Assembly: GCF_900107285.1 (NCBI RefSeq)
Contig: NZ_FNPK01000007.1
Coordinates: forward strand, 62,001-126,000
Direction: 5' to 3'
From: Acinetobacter kyonggiensis
GTDB taxonomy: Bacteria > Pseudomonadota > Gammaproteobacteria > Pseudomonadales > Moraxellaceae
Length of the DNA: 64,000 nt
The translations under genes and the position numbers were made by a program. Under the pieces are notes generated by a model, which did not search any database, was not told where the DNA came from, and saw only the letters and a list, made by a program, of their open reading frames with translations. Shown here one piece after another: positions 38,484 through 47,302 of the stretch. Positions within the stretch are counted from its first letter, which is position 1, and every line of letters starts with the position of its first letter.

Positions 38484-39435
38484 AGGCTTTACTACGGACT
38501 TGAAACGAATAGAGGGCTAAACCCAAACAGAGTAAAAGCAGCCCTAAAATTAAATCTGGACTTAATTGCTCCTGATTTAGCCAACTGCCCCAAACAGTCG
38601 CAAGCACGGGTGTCATGATGGTAATGAGCATCAGTGTGGTCGGACTGACTGTGTTGAGTAAGGCATAATAAAAAATCATCGCCAGCACGGAGGAAAATAA
38701 AGCACTATAGATGAGAGCAATACTGCTTTGTAAGGAGGGTAACTGAACAGGCATATCCGACCAGAAAAAAGGCAACAAACAACAATAGCCAATCCATGAT
38801 ACTAGGGTTGCACCTGTCATTTGGCTGATTGGATGGATGCTCGCATTGACAGATCGAACTGCAAAAGCAGAAAGGACATAAAGCAGCATTGCAATCAATT
38901 CTAAACCCACGCCCAAATAGTTCAGTGTAAAGTTTTGAGAACCGAATCCGAGTGCGAGAAATAGTCCAAATATGCCGAGCATTAAACCCAGCCATTGATA
39001 GGCACTAAAGGCTGCACTTTTAAAAATATAAATGGTCATTAAGCCTGAAAGCAATGGTGCAATACCATAGATCATTGAAATAATGGCTGAAGGCACTTTG
39101 GATGCGCCCATATAGCAAAAAGCCATGGAGGCAAATAAGCCAATTGCACCTGCGGCATAGCTGAGTAATGCTTGCGGATGAACGGGTATTTTGATTTTAA
39201 AGTAAGCTTGACAGATGAAGGCGATTGCAATAGCCAAGCTAAATCGAATAAATAAACCCCACGCCCAATGAATTTCATTCACTGTCCAGACGGCTGCAAG
39301 TGGTGTCAGCGACCAAATCAGCACAACAGTAATAAATTGACCGGTTGTAGCGAGGCGTGAGTTTCGATTTAAAGACGCTGCAACCGGATCGCACAGTGGC
39401 GAGGATAAGTCTTTTGAATGGAATGGATTACTCAT
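38482..39435 (-). CDS. EamA/DMT-family transporter
   Basis: This 317-residue protein has ten predicted membrane helices in two EamA repeats. Repeat one begins GQFITVVLIWSLTPLAAVWTV and ends near FCYMGASKVPSAIISMIYGIAPLLSGL; repeat two ends SPTTLMLITIMTPVLATVWGSWLNQEQL. These P-rich IxxxxP segments are family hallmarks. Drug/metabolite transporters typically export amino acids or small metabolites; the substrate is not deducible. The N-terminal 30 residues are polar and cytosolic. A small gene lies upstream in the same direction but ends at its own terminator. Confidence 0.88.
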   Translation of the reverse strand: MSNPFHSKDLSSPLCDPVAASLNRNSRLATTGQFITVVLIWSLTPLAAVWTVNEIHWAWGLFIRFSLAIAIAFICQAYFKIKIPVHPQALLSYAAGAIGLFASMAFCYMGASKVPSAIISMIYGIAPLLSGLMTIYIFKSAAFSAYQWLGLMLGIFGLFLALGFGSQNFTLNYLGVGLELIAMLLYVLSAFAVRSVNASIHPISQMTGATLVSWIGYCCLLPFFWSDMPVQLPSLQSSIALIYSALFSSVLAMIFYYALLNTVSPTTLMLITIMTPVLATVWGSWLNQEQLSPDLILGLLLLCLGLALYSFQVRSKA

Positions 39436-39461
39436 TGGTTATGTCCTTATTTTTTGGCAAT

Positions 39462-39487
39462 AAAAAAGGCCGCTATTGAGGCGACCT
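39462..39487 (-). terminator. Terminator of the 46-residue small gene
   Basis: On the minus strand AGGTCGC (39487-39481) pairs with GCGGCCT (39473-39467), with one G-T pair, then a T6 run. It lies 24 bases after the small gene's stop and before the DMT transporter start. Confidence 0.78.
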
Positions 39488-39510
39488 GAAGTGATTCTAT
39501 GCGGTGATAA

Positions 39511-39651
39511 TTATTCTAAACAATGATCACGGTACAAATTCCAAGGCACCTCGTGTAAAAAGTCCACACGTCGTGAATGGGCCTTGTTGACTGGAATGTC
39601 CAAAGCAAAACAATTCACAAGCGGCTCTTGAGGGTATGGAATAGTGAACAT
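39511..39651 (-). CDS. Small conserved-looking protein of 46 residues
   Basis: The reading frame from the ATG at 39651 encodes MFTIPYPQEPLVNCFALDIP followed by a basic-acidic segment (KAHSRRVDFLHEVPWNLYRD) and ends HCLE. Its composition is balanced, with two Cys, three His and two Pro-rich elements. That is unlike the AT-rich noncoding sequence around it, so it looks like a real protein. A terminator hairpin lies 24 bases beyond the stop, giving independent support for a short transcript. A TTG at 39720 could extend it by 23 AT-rich codons, but that seems unlikely. No family is recognised. Confidence 0.55.
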   Translation of the reverse strand: MFTIPYPQEPLVNCFALDIPVNKAHSRRVDFLHEVPWNLYRDHCLE

Positions 39652-39772
39652 GTAGAAAAAATCGAGGAATGAATATTTTTTATAGCATAATATTTTAAAA
39701 ATTGTATAAATTTTATTCAAATTGTTTTATATACTATAAAAATAACAACTATTTACTCGTGAGAGTGACGCC

Positions 39773-40258
39773 ATGCTGAAAGTACTGATATGGTTGTGTT
39801 TTTTCATTGTGTTGATTGGATTTTGGAAAGTATTGTTTAAAATTCATATACATCAACATTTTCAGCAATACCGAAAGCAGCAACAAGAAGATTTAAACAA
39901 ACCTAGTGCCACTTCTATTGGCGAAATACTCCTTGCCGTTGACGCACCTATAGAAGCAGTGGAAGAATATGAACAGCAGCTTTTTGATGATGTCTGCGAA
40001 ATCTTTTTTGACCAAAAACGGACTGAACGAAATTTGAGTCAAGCAATGTCCGTTCAAGAAGATGTACTGAGAAAAATGCCTGCAAAAACTCAGACCCAAA
40101 TTCGTAAACTTGATTTAAGTGAATGGTCTATTTATTGGACTTTTCACGATCAGTCTTTGGAATACTATGTGGGGTATTATGGGATATTTTATACACATGT
40201 TGACCGTTTTGGAGATGAGCATAAATTTGAGATGAAAGATGAGCATAGCCACGTTTAA
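39773..40258 (+). CDS. Hypothetical single-pass membrane protein
   Basis: This 161-residue protein begins with one strong membrane helix (LIWLCFFIVLIGFWKVLF, about 4-22), then a basic HIHQHFQQYRKQQQ linker. The soluble part has two recognisable blocks: an acidic helix region (AVEEYEQQLFDDVCEIFFDQKRTERN) and a beta-like C-terminal region (LSEWSIYWTFHDQSLEYYVGYYGIFYTHVDRFGD). I do not recognise the family. GAGAG lies eight bases before the ATG. It is divergent from the small gene and convergent with the TetR gene. Confidence 0.7.
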   Translation: MLKVLIWLCFFIVLIGFWKVLFKIHIHQHFQQYRKQQQEDLNKPSATSIGEILLAVDAPIEAVEEYEQQLFDDVCEIFFDQKRTERNLSQAMSVQEDVLRKMPAKTQTQIRKLDLSEWSIYWTFHDQSLEYYVGYYGIFYTHVDRFGDEHKFEMKDEHSHV

Positions 40259-40317
40259 TCAAACCCACTTGTTTGAGTGCCAATACTTTTAGTTAAAGGA
40301 TGAAATGCTCTACATCT

Positions 40318-40881
40318 TCATATGGTTGTTAACTGTTTTAAAATTCTGAGCTTGACCTGATTAAGATAAAAGCTGTCGTCATTTAGGCGGTACATTAAAA
40401 TCGCACCTTCATAATCGGCTACGCTTTGTTTGGCTAAAATTTTGGCTTCATGATCGCTTAGTTGAACTTTAAAGAATTGGTAAAATGCCATTTCCCAATC
40501 CTGAAAAATGCTGCGAATTTTTTCTAAAATATCGACAGATTGATACAGTGCTTCGATAGAAAGAATCCCCACCAAACAGCCTTTAACCCCATAACTAAAA
40601 AATTCTACCGCACGTTCATGTATCTGTTCAAAATGCTCAACAGTAGAAAGTGCTTTATTTTCACTGAGTTTAAATAAATGCGTCTTTAAATATTGCTGGG
40701 TGAGTTCGAGTACATCTATAAGTAAAGCTTCTTTACTGGCATAGTAATAGTAAAAAGATGCTTTGGTCAGTCCACAGGCTTTGGCGAGCATGCCCATACT
40801 GGTCGCTGCATATCCATACGTCTTAAATTGTAAGGCGCATCTATTGAGAATTTGCTCTCGGCTAAGTTTCTGTGGACGCAT
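40318..40881 (-). CDS. TetR/AcrR-family regulator of the hydrolase/crotonase operon
   Basis: This 187-residue regulator has an N-terminal helix-turn-helix (SREQILNRCALQFKTYGYAATSMGMLAKACGLTKASFYYYYASKEALLIDVL), the TetR pattern with KASFYYYY as recognition helix. The rest is a helical ligand domain. It is the last gene of a three-gene operon (crotonase, alpha/beta hydrolase, TetR), 13 bases after the hydrolase. A perfect 10-bp palindrome between the -35 and -10 of the operon promoter is its probable operator, giving negative autoregulation, perhaps relieved by an acyl-CoA. That last point is inferred. Confidence 0.88.
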   Translation of the reverse strand: MRPQKLSREQILNRCALQFKTYGYAATSMGMLAKACGLTKASFYYYYASKEALLIDVLELTQQYLKTHLFKLSENKALSTVEHFEQIHERAVEFFSYGVKGCLVGILSIEALYQSVDILEKIRSIFQDWEMAFYQFFKVQLSDHEAKILAKQSVADYEGAILMYRLNDDSFYLNQVKLRILKQLTTI

Positions 40882-40894
40882 TTATTTGAAGTCT

Positions 40895-41797
40895 CTATCC
40901 ATTTTTTGTGGCAATGAAGTCATGAAAGGAATGTAAAATTTCATCCCAGATTTTTTCTGAGCCTTTACGGAAATAACCCATATGCCTAATTTCTTTTAAG
41001 CCATAGTCTGAAGCTGAAATATTAATAAATTGCATGGGTGCGTTGCTGTAATGTTGCATAAAAGCATGGCGTGAATTGGGTAAAGCCCAATCATCATCCA
41101 ATGCAGATACTGCATAAATAGGGGTTTTCACCTGAGCATATTGTGCAATTAAGGCATGTTGTTCAGGGTCAGCAAAGAAATAAGTTGGGTTTTTACACCA
41201 TTTTCGCCATTGCTGATAGACCCCAATGGGTAAATCTGCCCCCATATTCAGTTTGCTCCACGGTAAATAGCCTGTGACTGCAACTATAGGTGGAAAAATA
41301 ATATTCCAGATCACCTGAACTTTCATTTTTTCTTTAAAAGGCATATAACCATGCCAGCCTGCGCCCGTACCAAAGCAATACATTGCAGTCACTTTGGCAT
41401 GGTTGGGCGCTAAACCCAGTGCTTGTCCACCATAAGAATGTCCCACCATAAATAACGGAATCTGATCCTGTGCCAGAAAATCAATGGCCGCAGCAAGGTC
41501 TAAAGCCCCCCAATCAAGGTAAGACATTTTAAAGCCTTTGAGCTGCTTCGGAGCAGAAAGTGCCACACCACGATAATCAAAGGTCAGCACTTGATAGCCA
41601 AACTGTGTGGCATATTCAGCAAAGCGACGATAAAACGCTTGTGGAACACCTGTTGCGCTAGACAACACGATATTGGCTTTTATGCCATGTTCTGGTGTGT
41701 AAAGTGTGCCAATAAGCGCATAACCATCGCTTGCGCTAAAAGGTTGTGTCGCAACGCTAAACTGCTGTTTTTGTCGGTTTTGATTTAAATTGGGCAT
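40895..41797 (-). CDS. Alpha/beta-fold hydrolase
   Basis: This 300-residue hydrolase has a nucleophile elbow GHSYGG with Ser121. The preceding VLSSATGVPQAFYRRFAEYAT and LTFDYRGVALSAP elements are typical of the YheT/esterase-like group named COG4757. The acid (DDDWALP) and histidine (RHMGYF) positions are visible near the end. There is no signal peptide, so it is cytosolic. The substrate is probably an ester or thioester linked to the crotonase encoded upstream. It lies 35 bases after the crotonase stop in the same operon. Confidence 0.87.
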   Translation of the reverse strand: MPNLNQNRQKQQFSVATQPFSASDGYALIGTLYTPEHGIKANIVLSSATGVPQAFYRRFAEYATQFGYQVLTFDYRGVALSAPKQLKGFKMSYLDWGALDLAAAIDFLAQDQIPLFMVGHSYGGQALGLAPNHAKVTAMYCFGTGAGWHGYMPFKEKMKVQVIWNIIFPPIVAVTGYLPWSKLNMGADLPIGVYQQWRKWCKNPTYFFADPEQHALIAQYAQVKTPIYAVSALDDDWALPNSRHAFMQHYSNAPMQFINISASDYGLKEIRHMGYFRKGSEKIWDEILHSFHDFIATKNG

Positions 41798-41832
41798 AAC
41801 GAACTCATTTTTTATGTAGATTTGGACTCAAA

Positions 41833-42618
41833 TTATTGACCTTTAAATTGTGGTGCACGTCGTTGCAGCATGGCCATTACACCTTCTTGTACATCTTGCG
41901 TTGTTAACAAGGGGGTGAGGTGTTGTTGTAAATGAGAAAATGCGACTTCTGTACTATGTTCAGCGGCTTCTTTGGCAGAGGCAAGGGTTGCTTGTACTGC
42001 AAGCGGTGCAGCTTGGGCAATGCGTTCAGCCAATTCAATGGCACGATTGAGCGGTGCTTCAGGGGTCATTTCATTGATCAGATTTAAATGGAGTGCTGTT
42101 GCTGCATCAAAAGCATCGCCCGTAAGCAAGTAGCGCATGGCTTTTGACCAACCCGCAGCTTGTACAAAACGGGCTGTTGCACCGCCAAAAGGTAAAATGC
42201 CACGTTGCACTTCCATTTGGGCAAATTGAGTATTGTCTTGTGCGATGACAATATCCGCATTTAACATCAGTTCTATTCCTGCGGTATAGCAAAAGCCTTG
42301 TACTGCAACAATCACCGGTTTTTTACGTTTGCGTCCGCTGGTTCCCCAAGGGTTAATATGATGTTCATCATAATTGAAGATACCGCTACTGAGCTTGGGC
42401 TGTAATTCGATCAAATCTAGGCCTGCGGTAAAGTGATCGCCGTGCGCAAAAATGATGGCACAGCGTAATTCAGAATGGTCTTCATATTCCGTTAAGGCCA
42501 GTGATAAGTCATGAATAAGATAACTATCAAAGGCATTTCTTTTTGTCACACGGTCGAGTCCTATTAAAAATACAGACCCACGAATTTCACGACTGACTTT
42601 ACCTTGTTGTTGTGACAT
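41833..42618 (-). CDS. Crotonase-superfamily enoyl-CoA hydratase/isomerase
   Basis: This 261-residue enzyme has the crotonase fold: the first oxyanion-hole segment FTAGLDLIELQPKL and the second GFCYTAGIELMLNADIVIA. The trailing FAQMEVQRGILPFGGATARFVQAAGWSKAMRYLLTGD covers the usual second catalytic region (G-x-x-P). It acts on acyl-CoA as a hydratase or isomerase. It is the first gene of a three-gene operon with a hydrolase and a TetR regulator, under a TTGACA promoter holding an operator. Confidence 0.9.
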   Translation of the reverse strand: MSQQQGKVSREIRGSVFLIGLDRVTKRNAFDSYLIHDLSLALTEYEDHSELRCAIIFAHGDHFTAGLDLIELQPKLSSGIFNYDEHHINPWGTSGRKRKKPVIVAVQGFCYTAGIELMLNADIVIAQDNTQFAQMEVQRGILPFGGATARFVQAAGWSKAMRYLLTGDAFDAATALHLNLINEMTPEAPLNRAIELAERIAQAAPLAVQATLASAKEAAEHSTEVAFSHLQQHLTPLLTTQDVQEGVMAMLQRRAPQFKGQ

Positions 42619-42649
42619 TTTTATTCTTCCAGATTGATCATTTTTTATA

Positions 42650-42678
42650 TTTTTAAACGATCGTTAGAAAACTGTCAA
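42650..42678 (-). promoter_or_regulatory. Promoter with TetR-type operator in its spacer
   Basis: On the minus strand a perfect -35 TTGACA (42678-42673) is followed 17 bases later by a weak -10 TAAAAA (42655-42650). The perfect palindrome AACGATCGTT (42656-42665) sits in the spacer against the -10, where a repressor would block RNA polymerase. Confidence 0.68.
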
Positions 42679-42841
42679 ATCTGTGCAGTCAAATTTTTGA
42701 GTGATATTTGTATTTACAAAGTTTTATGGGAGAAAGGATCGTGATGCACAGCGAGTTAACAGACGAATCGGCATAATTTATCTTGCGTTCAGCGCCATTT
42801 TTTTCATAATAGCGGCACTATTTATACTTTTGTTTATTGCT

Positions 42842-43426
42842 ATGTCACCTTTAGAAATTATTGCGGTCATTATTAGTGTTATTGGTGTGACATTAACGGT
42901 TAAACGAAATATGTGGTGTTGGTGGTTTAACTTTGCGGCATTTGTTTTATATGCTTATTTATTTTATGAATTTAAGTTGTATGGCGAAACCATCTTGCAG
43001 TTCTTTTTTATAGTGGTGAACTTTTATGGTTTCTATCATTGGTTCAAAGGTAAACAGCAAGATCATGAAATTCGCATTGAACCGATTGCTAAGAAAACAG
43101 TCATTTTCCAAATGTTGTTGGCAGCGTTAGGTGGTTTAATTTTCGGTTTAACTTTAAAACATTTTACCGATGCTGCTGTACCAATGCTTGATTCACAATT
43201 GGCTGCTTTTAGTTTGCTGGCAACCTATTGGACCAGTCGTAAACATATTGCCACTTGGGTACTTTGGGTTTTTGTCGATATTGTTTATGTGGGCATGTTT
43301 ATTTATAAAGATTTATTCTTGACTGCGGGTTTATATGCGGCTTTTGTTGGTTTGGCAGCTTTTGGTTGGTGGCAGTGGGAACAGGTGAAAAAGAAACAGG
43401 CGCACAGCCATTTTAAGGGGGTATAA
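42842..43426 (+). CDS. pnuC: Nicotinamide riboside transporter PnuC
   Basis: This polytopic membrane protein belongs to the NAD-precursor uptake family. It has MSPLEIIAVIISVIGVTLTVKRNMWCWWFNFAAFVLYAYLFYEFKLYGETILQFFF, then VVNFYGFYHWFKGK and WVLWVFVDIVYVGMFIYKDLFLTAGLYAAFVGLAAFGWWQW, the W/Y-rich PnuC pattern. I chose the ATG at 42842 (194 residues) because the family starts at this helix. A GTG at 42701 in frame would add a basic segment and an extra hydrophobic helix and cannot be excluded. No NadR/NiaR-type operator was recognised. Confidence 0.85.
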   Translation: MSPLEIIAVIISVIGVTLTVKRNMWCWWFNFAAFVLYAYLFYEFKLYGETILQFFFIVVNFYGFYHWFKGKQQDHEIRIEPIAKKTVIFQMLLAALGGLIFGLTLKHFTDAAVPMLDSQLAAFSLLATYWTSRKHIATWVLWVFVDIVYVGMFIYKDLFLTAGLYAAFVGLAAFGWWQWEQVKKKQAHSHFKGV

Positions 43427-43457
43427 CCTATTTTAGGCTGCACTTGGATGAATAAAG

Positions 43458-43733
43458 ATGCTGATTGATTTCATACAATCTCAATTGACACAATTTGATG
43501 AAATGGCAGCACGGATTCAGGCTGCACCTGAAAAATATATCAATTTTGATTCGGTCTCAGATTTTTATAAAGCCAAATGGCTAAATGATTTTCCAAGAGG
43601 AACCACATGGTCAGCCACAGGTCTAGATGATGGTGCTGAACAATTTTATGCAATCATTGAGTATCGGAAGCATTTTGTGAGTATTTCCTGCACCGAGAAA
43701 ATTGAAATACGCTGTGGCATTCATCCAGAATAG
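43458..43733 (+). CDS. Small hypothetical protein (91 aa)
   Basis: This 91-residue acidic protein (MLIDFIQSQLTQFDEMAARIQ..., then YINFDSVSDFYKAKWLNDFPRG and the strand QFYAIIEYRKHFVSISCTEKIEIRCGI) looks like a small alpha/beta domain. I do not recognise a family. It starts 31 bases after pnuC on the same strand and could be co-transcribed. No ribosome site stands out. Confidence 0.55.
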   Translation: MLIDFIQSQLTQFDEMAARIQAAPEKYINFDSVSDFYKAKWLNDFPRGTTWSATGLDDGAEQFYAIIEYRKHFVSISCTEKIEIRCGIHPE

Positions 43734-43861
43734 TTTTGTATACTCGGTCAATGACAGCATGACTAAAATTCAATTAAATAAACCGCGCTAAAATATGCTA
43801 GATCAGTGCTGATCTAATAGTTTTAAGATATTTAAATAATTAAAAAATAAAGGATAGTAAC

Positions 43862-44359
43862 ATGGCACATCGTTTTACCGTCAATGCCACCATTCATGGT
43901 GTTTCTTTGGATGAGTTTCGTCGTTTAGCAGCAGACCCAGAGATGCATGAGGCTGTTTGTAAACGTATTCCGGGAGAAAAATTAGAAATTTTAGAATCGC
44001 AAATTGTGGGTGATATTTACACTTTAAAGCGTGCTTATAATTTGGATGTCAATATTCCCGATATTGCTAAAAAGCTGCTGAAAGATGCATTTCGCTTAAA
44101 ACGTACAGATATTACCAATCTAGATGCTTTGACTTCGACCGTTGAATTGGGCGCAAATTTACCTTTAGAAGCACAAGGTGAGCGCTCTGTTACAGGGAAT
44201 GCGCAGCAAGTGAATATTCAATTAGATTGGACCATTAAAATTAAAGTGCCATTGATTGGTGGCTTGCTAGAAAAACATGCTGAAGGCGAAATTCGTAAAT
44301 TTAGTGATTTGGAAATCCAAATTGTTGAAGATGAATTAAAGAAAAACTTAATAGTTTAA
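43862..44359 (+). CDS. DUF2505 family protein
   Basis: This 165-residue soluble protein begins MAHRFTVNATIHGVSLDEFRRLAADPEMHEAVCKRIPGEKLEILE. Later it has the segment VNIQLDWTIKIKVPLIGGLLEKHAEGEIRKFSDLEIQIVEDEL. The K-V-P-x-I-G-x-L-E element and the layout resemble DUF2505, a SRPBCC/START-like fold that binds lipids or hydrophobic ligands in related families. The role is unknown. AAGGA lies about nine bases before the ATG. A strong terminator follows. Confidence 0.78.
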   Translation: MAHRFTVNATIHGVSLDEFRRLAADPEMHEAVCKRIPGEKLEILESQIVGDIYTLKRAYNLDVNIPDIAKKLLKDAFRLKRTDITNLDALTSTVELGANLPLEAQGERSVTGNAQQVNIQLDWTIKIKVPLIGGLLEKHAEGEIRKFSDLEIQIVEDELKKNLIV

Positions 44360-44410
44360 TTTAAAAGACTAAGTTATTTAAGCTCGTTCTTTCTCTTGCT
44401 TAATTAATCG

Positions 44411-44447
44411 AATCGCTCTTATTTTTGTAAAATAAGGGCGATTTTTT
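44411..44447 (+). terminator. Terminator of the DUF2505 gene
   Basis: A long AT-rich stem (44411-44425 with 44428-44442, two G-T pairs) contains AATCGCTC pairing with GGGCGATT and ends in a T-run. It lies 50 bases after the stop. Confidence 0.8.
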
Positions 44448-44605
44448 TATAGAAAATAATGCTCATTTCTACTGAGTAGGTTTATTTATTTAAAAAGTTA
44501 TAAGTAATACACGGAGAATAATTTGAATAAAATTAAATGAAAATTATTGATAAAATTCACATTTTGTCCATAATATCTCTACTCTTTAGATAAAAAAGTG
44601 ATCAC

Positions 44606-46693
44606 GTGGCAGAGTTAATACCTTCAAGTGTACGGCATTTAAAATCGGCAACGTCTGGAGAGAGAAAAGTTTATCAGTTGCTTGCAGATGCTTTTCAAGA
44701 TGATGCTGCAATTATCTGGTATGAACCGAAGGCTTTAGGACGTTATACGGATTTTATTGTCTGGTTACCTGAACATGGTTTATTGGTGATCGAAGTTAAA
44801 GACTGGTCTAAAGATAGATTTATAAGTCTTAACCCAGAAAATTTTATGGGTACTTTTTATGATAAAAATAATGCAGTAGTTTCTGTACAAAATCCTGAGC
44901 AACAAGCCCGAAAGTACATGCTTAATATATTGAATCAATGTAAAAAATCGGCATTATTTACCCATACTGCTGGACGTTATAAAGGGCATTTAAAATTTCC
45001 TGTTAGTTTTTGTGTAGTTTATACAGAGTTAAAACGACTTGAAGCTGAAGAAATTGAATTATTATTACCTGCAATTACAACAGAACATAAAGTTTTATTT
45101 AAAGATGATTTAAAAGTAAGAAAAACCAATATAATTGAGGATCAGCAGCATTTTAAATCTCAATTATTTCGTGCCTTTAATGGTATTAAATTTTCATTTC
45201 CGCCATTAAGCTATGCTGAAGAAAAGGCATTACGCTATATGATTTTCCCCGAAATTCGGGTCAATAATTTTGAACAAGATGATCTATTTTATGCTGAACC
45301 TCAGGCAATTAAAGCATTAGATATTGCTCAGGAATTAGTTGCAAAAAATATTGATGATGGACATCGTATTTTAAAAGGAGTCGCGGGAAGTGGTAAAACG
45401 CTGGTTTTAGCTTGTCGTGCGAAATACTTAAAAACCATTTATCCAGATTGGAAAATTTTAGTTGTTTGTTATAACAACTCTTTATGTAATCACCTGAAAA
45501 GTATGTTGGGTGAGGAATATCAAGATAAAATTGAAGTACGTAATTTTCATGCCGTAGTTAAACATATTACCCAAGCAAATTTACAGTTTAAGCCTTTTGA
45601 AAGACAGAATGATTATAATGGTCGAGTAGGGCAAATATTACTCGATTATGTTGATCAGCAAAAAATGTTAGAACAGCAATTCTATGATGCTATTTTAATT
45701 GATGAAGGGCAAGATTTTGCCCAAGAATGGATTTTAGGTTTAACGCGTTTAGTGAAAGATGACTCGGATAATATTTTATTTTGTTATGATCCAGCACAAA
45801 ATATTTTTAACCGTGCAAAACCAAGTTGGAAATCTATAGGTTTACAAGTTCAAGGTAAAAGACCCACTGAATTAAGTAAATGTTATCGAAATACCAAAGA
45901 AATTTTAGATATTGCACGTAGTTTTTTAAACCCAAAATTACTTGAAAGTTTAAAGAGCCAAGATGAGTTTGACCGAGTATTAGATCCAGATACTGGAGAA
46001 TGCCGTCAAGGTGAATTTCCAAGTATTTATCATCAGGATGATGTTGAACATTTAGCAGATTTAATTGCACGTAAAATCCGCTTTTTGGTTGGACAAAATA
46101 TTGAAGCTCGTGATATTGCTGTATTACAAGCCAAATCAGAAGCATACGATATTTTGGCTGAGCAGCTTAAAAATAAAATTTTACATTACAGTCCACAATT
46201 AGAAGTGGATATGGTATTTAGCAGCCAAGAAAAGAAAAAATTAGATATTACTCGAAATACAATTAAAATTTTAAATGTGGAATCATCGAAAGGCTTGGAG
46301 TTTCCATATGTGTTTTTTATTGGTTTAGATCATATGCCACGTTTAGAAAGTGATAGCCGTGATTTAGATTCTGAGAAAAAGTTAGCATTTGTTGGGATGA
46401 CGCGTGCACAATTGCAATTGTTTATTTTAGGACGTGAAGATAAGGGCTTTTTAGCTGAAGTAAAGCAGTTGCATGCAGAGGCAAAAAAATTATTAGAACC
46501 TGAGCAAGTACCTTTGACTGAGGATCTAGAAGATAGTTCTATGATTGGAAAAGCATGGACAGAAGATGAAGAAGTTAAAATGATTGATGCGTTTATGATT
46601 GAAAAACTATCAATTAAAGCAATAGCACATCTACATCAGCGTAAAGAAGGCGGTATCCGTTCACGTTTGAAAAAGCTACGTTTAATCGACTAA
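44606..46693 (+). CDS. NERD-nuclease / superfamily-1 helicase with SANT-like tail
   Basis: This 695-residue protein has an N-terminal NERD-type nuclease domain (about 15-135) with core residues D49 (TDFIVW) and E63/K65 (LLVIEVKDW), all retained. A UvrD-like helicase follows, with Walker A GVAGSGKT (258-265), Walker B LIDEGQDF (D366/E367), SKCYRNTKEI and later VESSKGLEFPYVFFIG and FVGMTRAQLQLFI. The C-terminal 48 residues (WTEDEEVKMIDAF, then IKAIAHLHQRKEGGIRSRLKKL) resemble a SANT/Myb-like DNA-binding helix bundle. Such proteins occur in DNA repair and defence islands. It starts with GTG. A phage-defence role is inferred, not shown. Confidence 0.85.
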   Translation: MAELIPSSVRHLKSATSGERKVYQLLADAFQDDAAIIWYEPKALGRYTDFIVWLPEHGLLVIEVKDWSKDRFISLNPENFMGTFYDKNNAVVSVQNPEQQARKYMLNILNQCKKSALFTHTAGRYKGHLKFPVSFCVVYTELKRLEAEEIELLLPAITTEHKVLFKDDLKVRKTNIIEDQQHFKSQLFRAFNGIKFSFPPLSYAEEKALRYMIFPEIRVNNFEQDDLFYAEPQAIKALDIAQELVAKNIDDGHRILKGVAGSGKTLVLACRAKYLKTIYPDWKILVVCYNNSLCNHLKSMLGEEYQDKIEVRNFHAVVKHITQANLQFKPFERQNDYNGRVGQILLDYVDQQKMLEQQFYDAILIDEGQDFAQEWILGLTRLVKDDSDNILFCYDPAQNIFNRAKPSWKSIGLQVQGKRPTELSKCYRNTKEILDIARSFLNPKLLESLKSQDEFDRVLDPDTGECRQGEFPSIYHQDDVEHLADLIARKIRFLVGQNIEARDIAVLQAKSEAYDILAEQLKNKILHYSPQLEVDMVFSSQEKKKLDITRNTIKILNVESSKGLEFPYVFFIGLDHMPRLESDSRDLDSEKKLAFVGMTRAQLQLFILGREDKGFLAEVKQLHAEAKKLLEPEQVPLTEDLEDSSMIGKAWTEDEEVKMIDAFMIEKLSIKAIAHLHQRKEGGIRSRLKKLRLID

Positions 46694-46880
46694 CTTGTTT
46701 AAGTTCAAGATGTAAATTAAACATCTTTAAGATAAGCACAGATTTTATTGTATCCCAAAGAGGGAGGTACTTTCTTTAGAATACATGAGTCTGATTCAAA
46801 CTTGTTGTTATGCATCATGGCAGTAAAGAATGAGATGAGACATAGTATCTATATAATACATGGCATGTTTCTGTCGCAGT

Positions 46881-47084
46881 TTAAAGTCGAATAAAATAAG
46901 GCAAGATTGAGAGCAGTATACCTATAGATGTCAACATTGCTGTATTTTCAATGAAGTAGGGAAAAATCATCAGTACTAAACCACAGACTAAAGGCACAGT
47001 CACTTTTTGTTTTTTACCATAAATAAAATAGCCCAAACCTATAGAACTAAAAAGAACGCCGAGCAAAAGTTGAGTAGTGTTCAT
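46881..47084 (-). CDS. Small two-helix membrane protein (67 aa)
   Basis: This 67-residue hydrophobic protein has a first helix (QLLLGVLFSSIGLGYFIYG), a KKQKV cytosolic turn, and further helices (VPLVCGLVLMIFPYFIEN and LTSIGILLSILPYFIRL). The short basic loop fixes an N-out/C-out or three-segment layout. Related small proteins annotated as amino-acid transport-like are common in Acinetobacter, but no function is known. The ATG at 47084 follows AAAG. It is divergent from def. Confidence 0.65.
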   Translation of the reverse strand: MNTTQLLLGVLFSSIGLGYFIYGKKQKVTVPLVCGLVLMIFPYFIENTAMLTSIGILLSILPYFIRL

Positions 47085-47302
47085 CTTTATTATGCTTATG
47101 TGGAATTGGGCTTATTATAAAGTAGAAGATTAAATTTAGCTTAAATGATGATGCTTTTTAGGGTAAATATAAAATCAATAACTCTTGATTCATTTTGAAT
47201 GTGATCGCCTCAAAATAATATAAAAAAGATATGCTTAATATTGAAGGAACGTTTGTCTTATTAAAATTTGACATGGTTAAACTGAAATAGAGGAAAGAAA
47301 AT

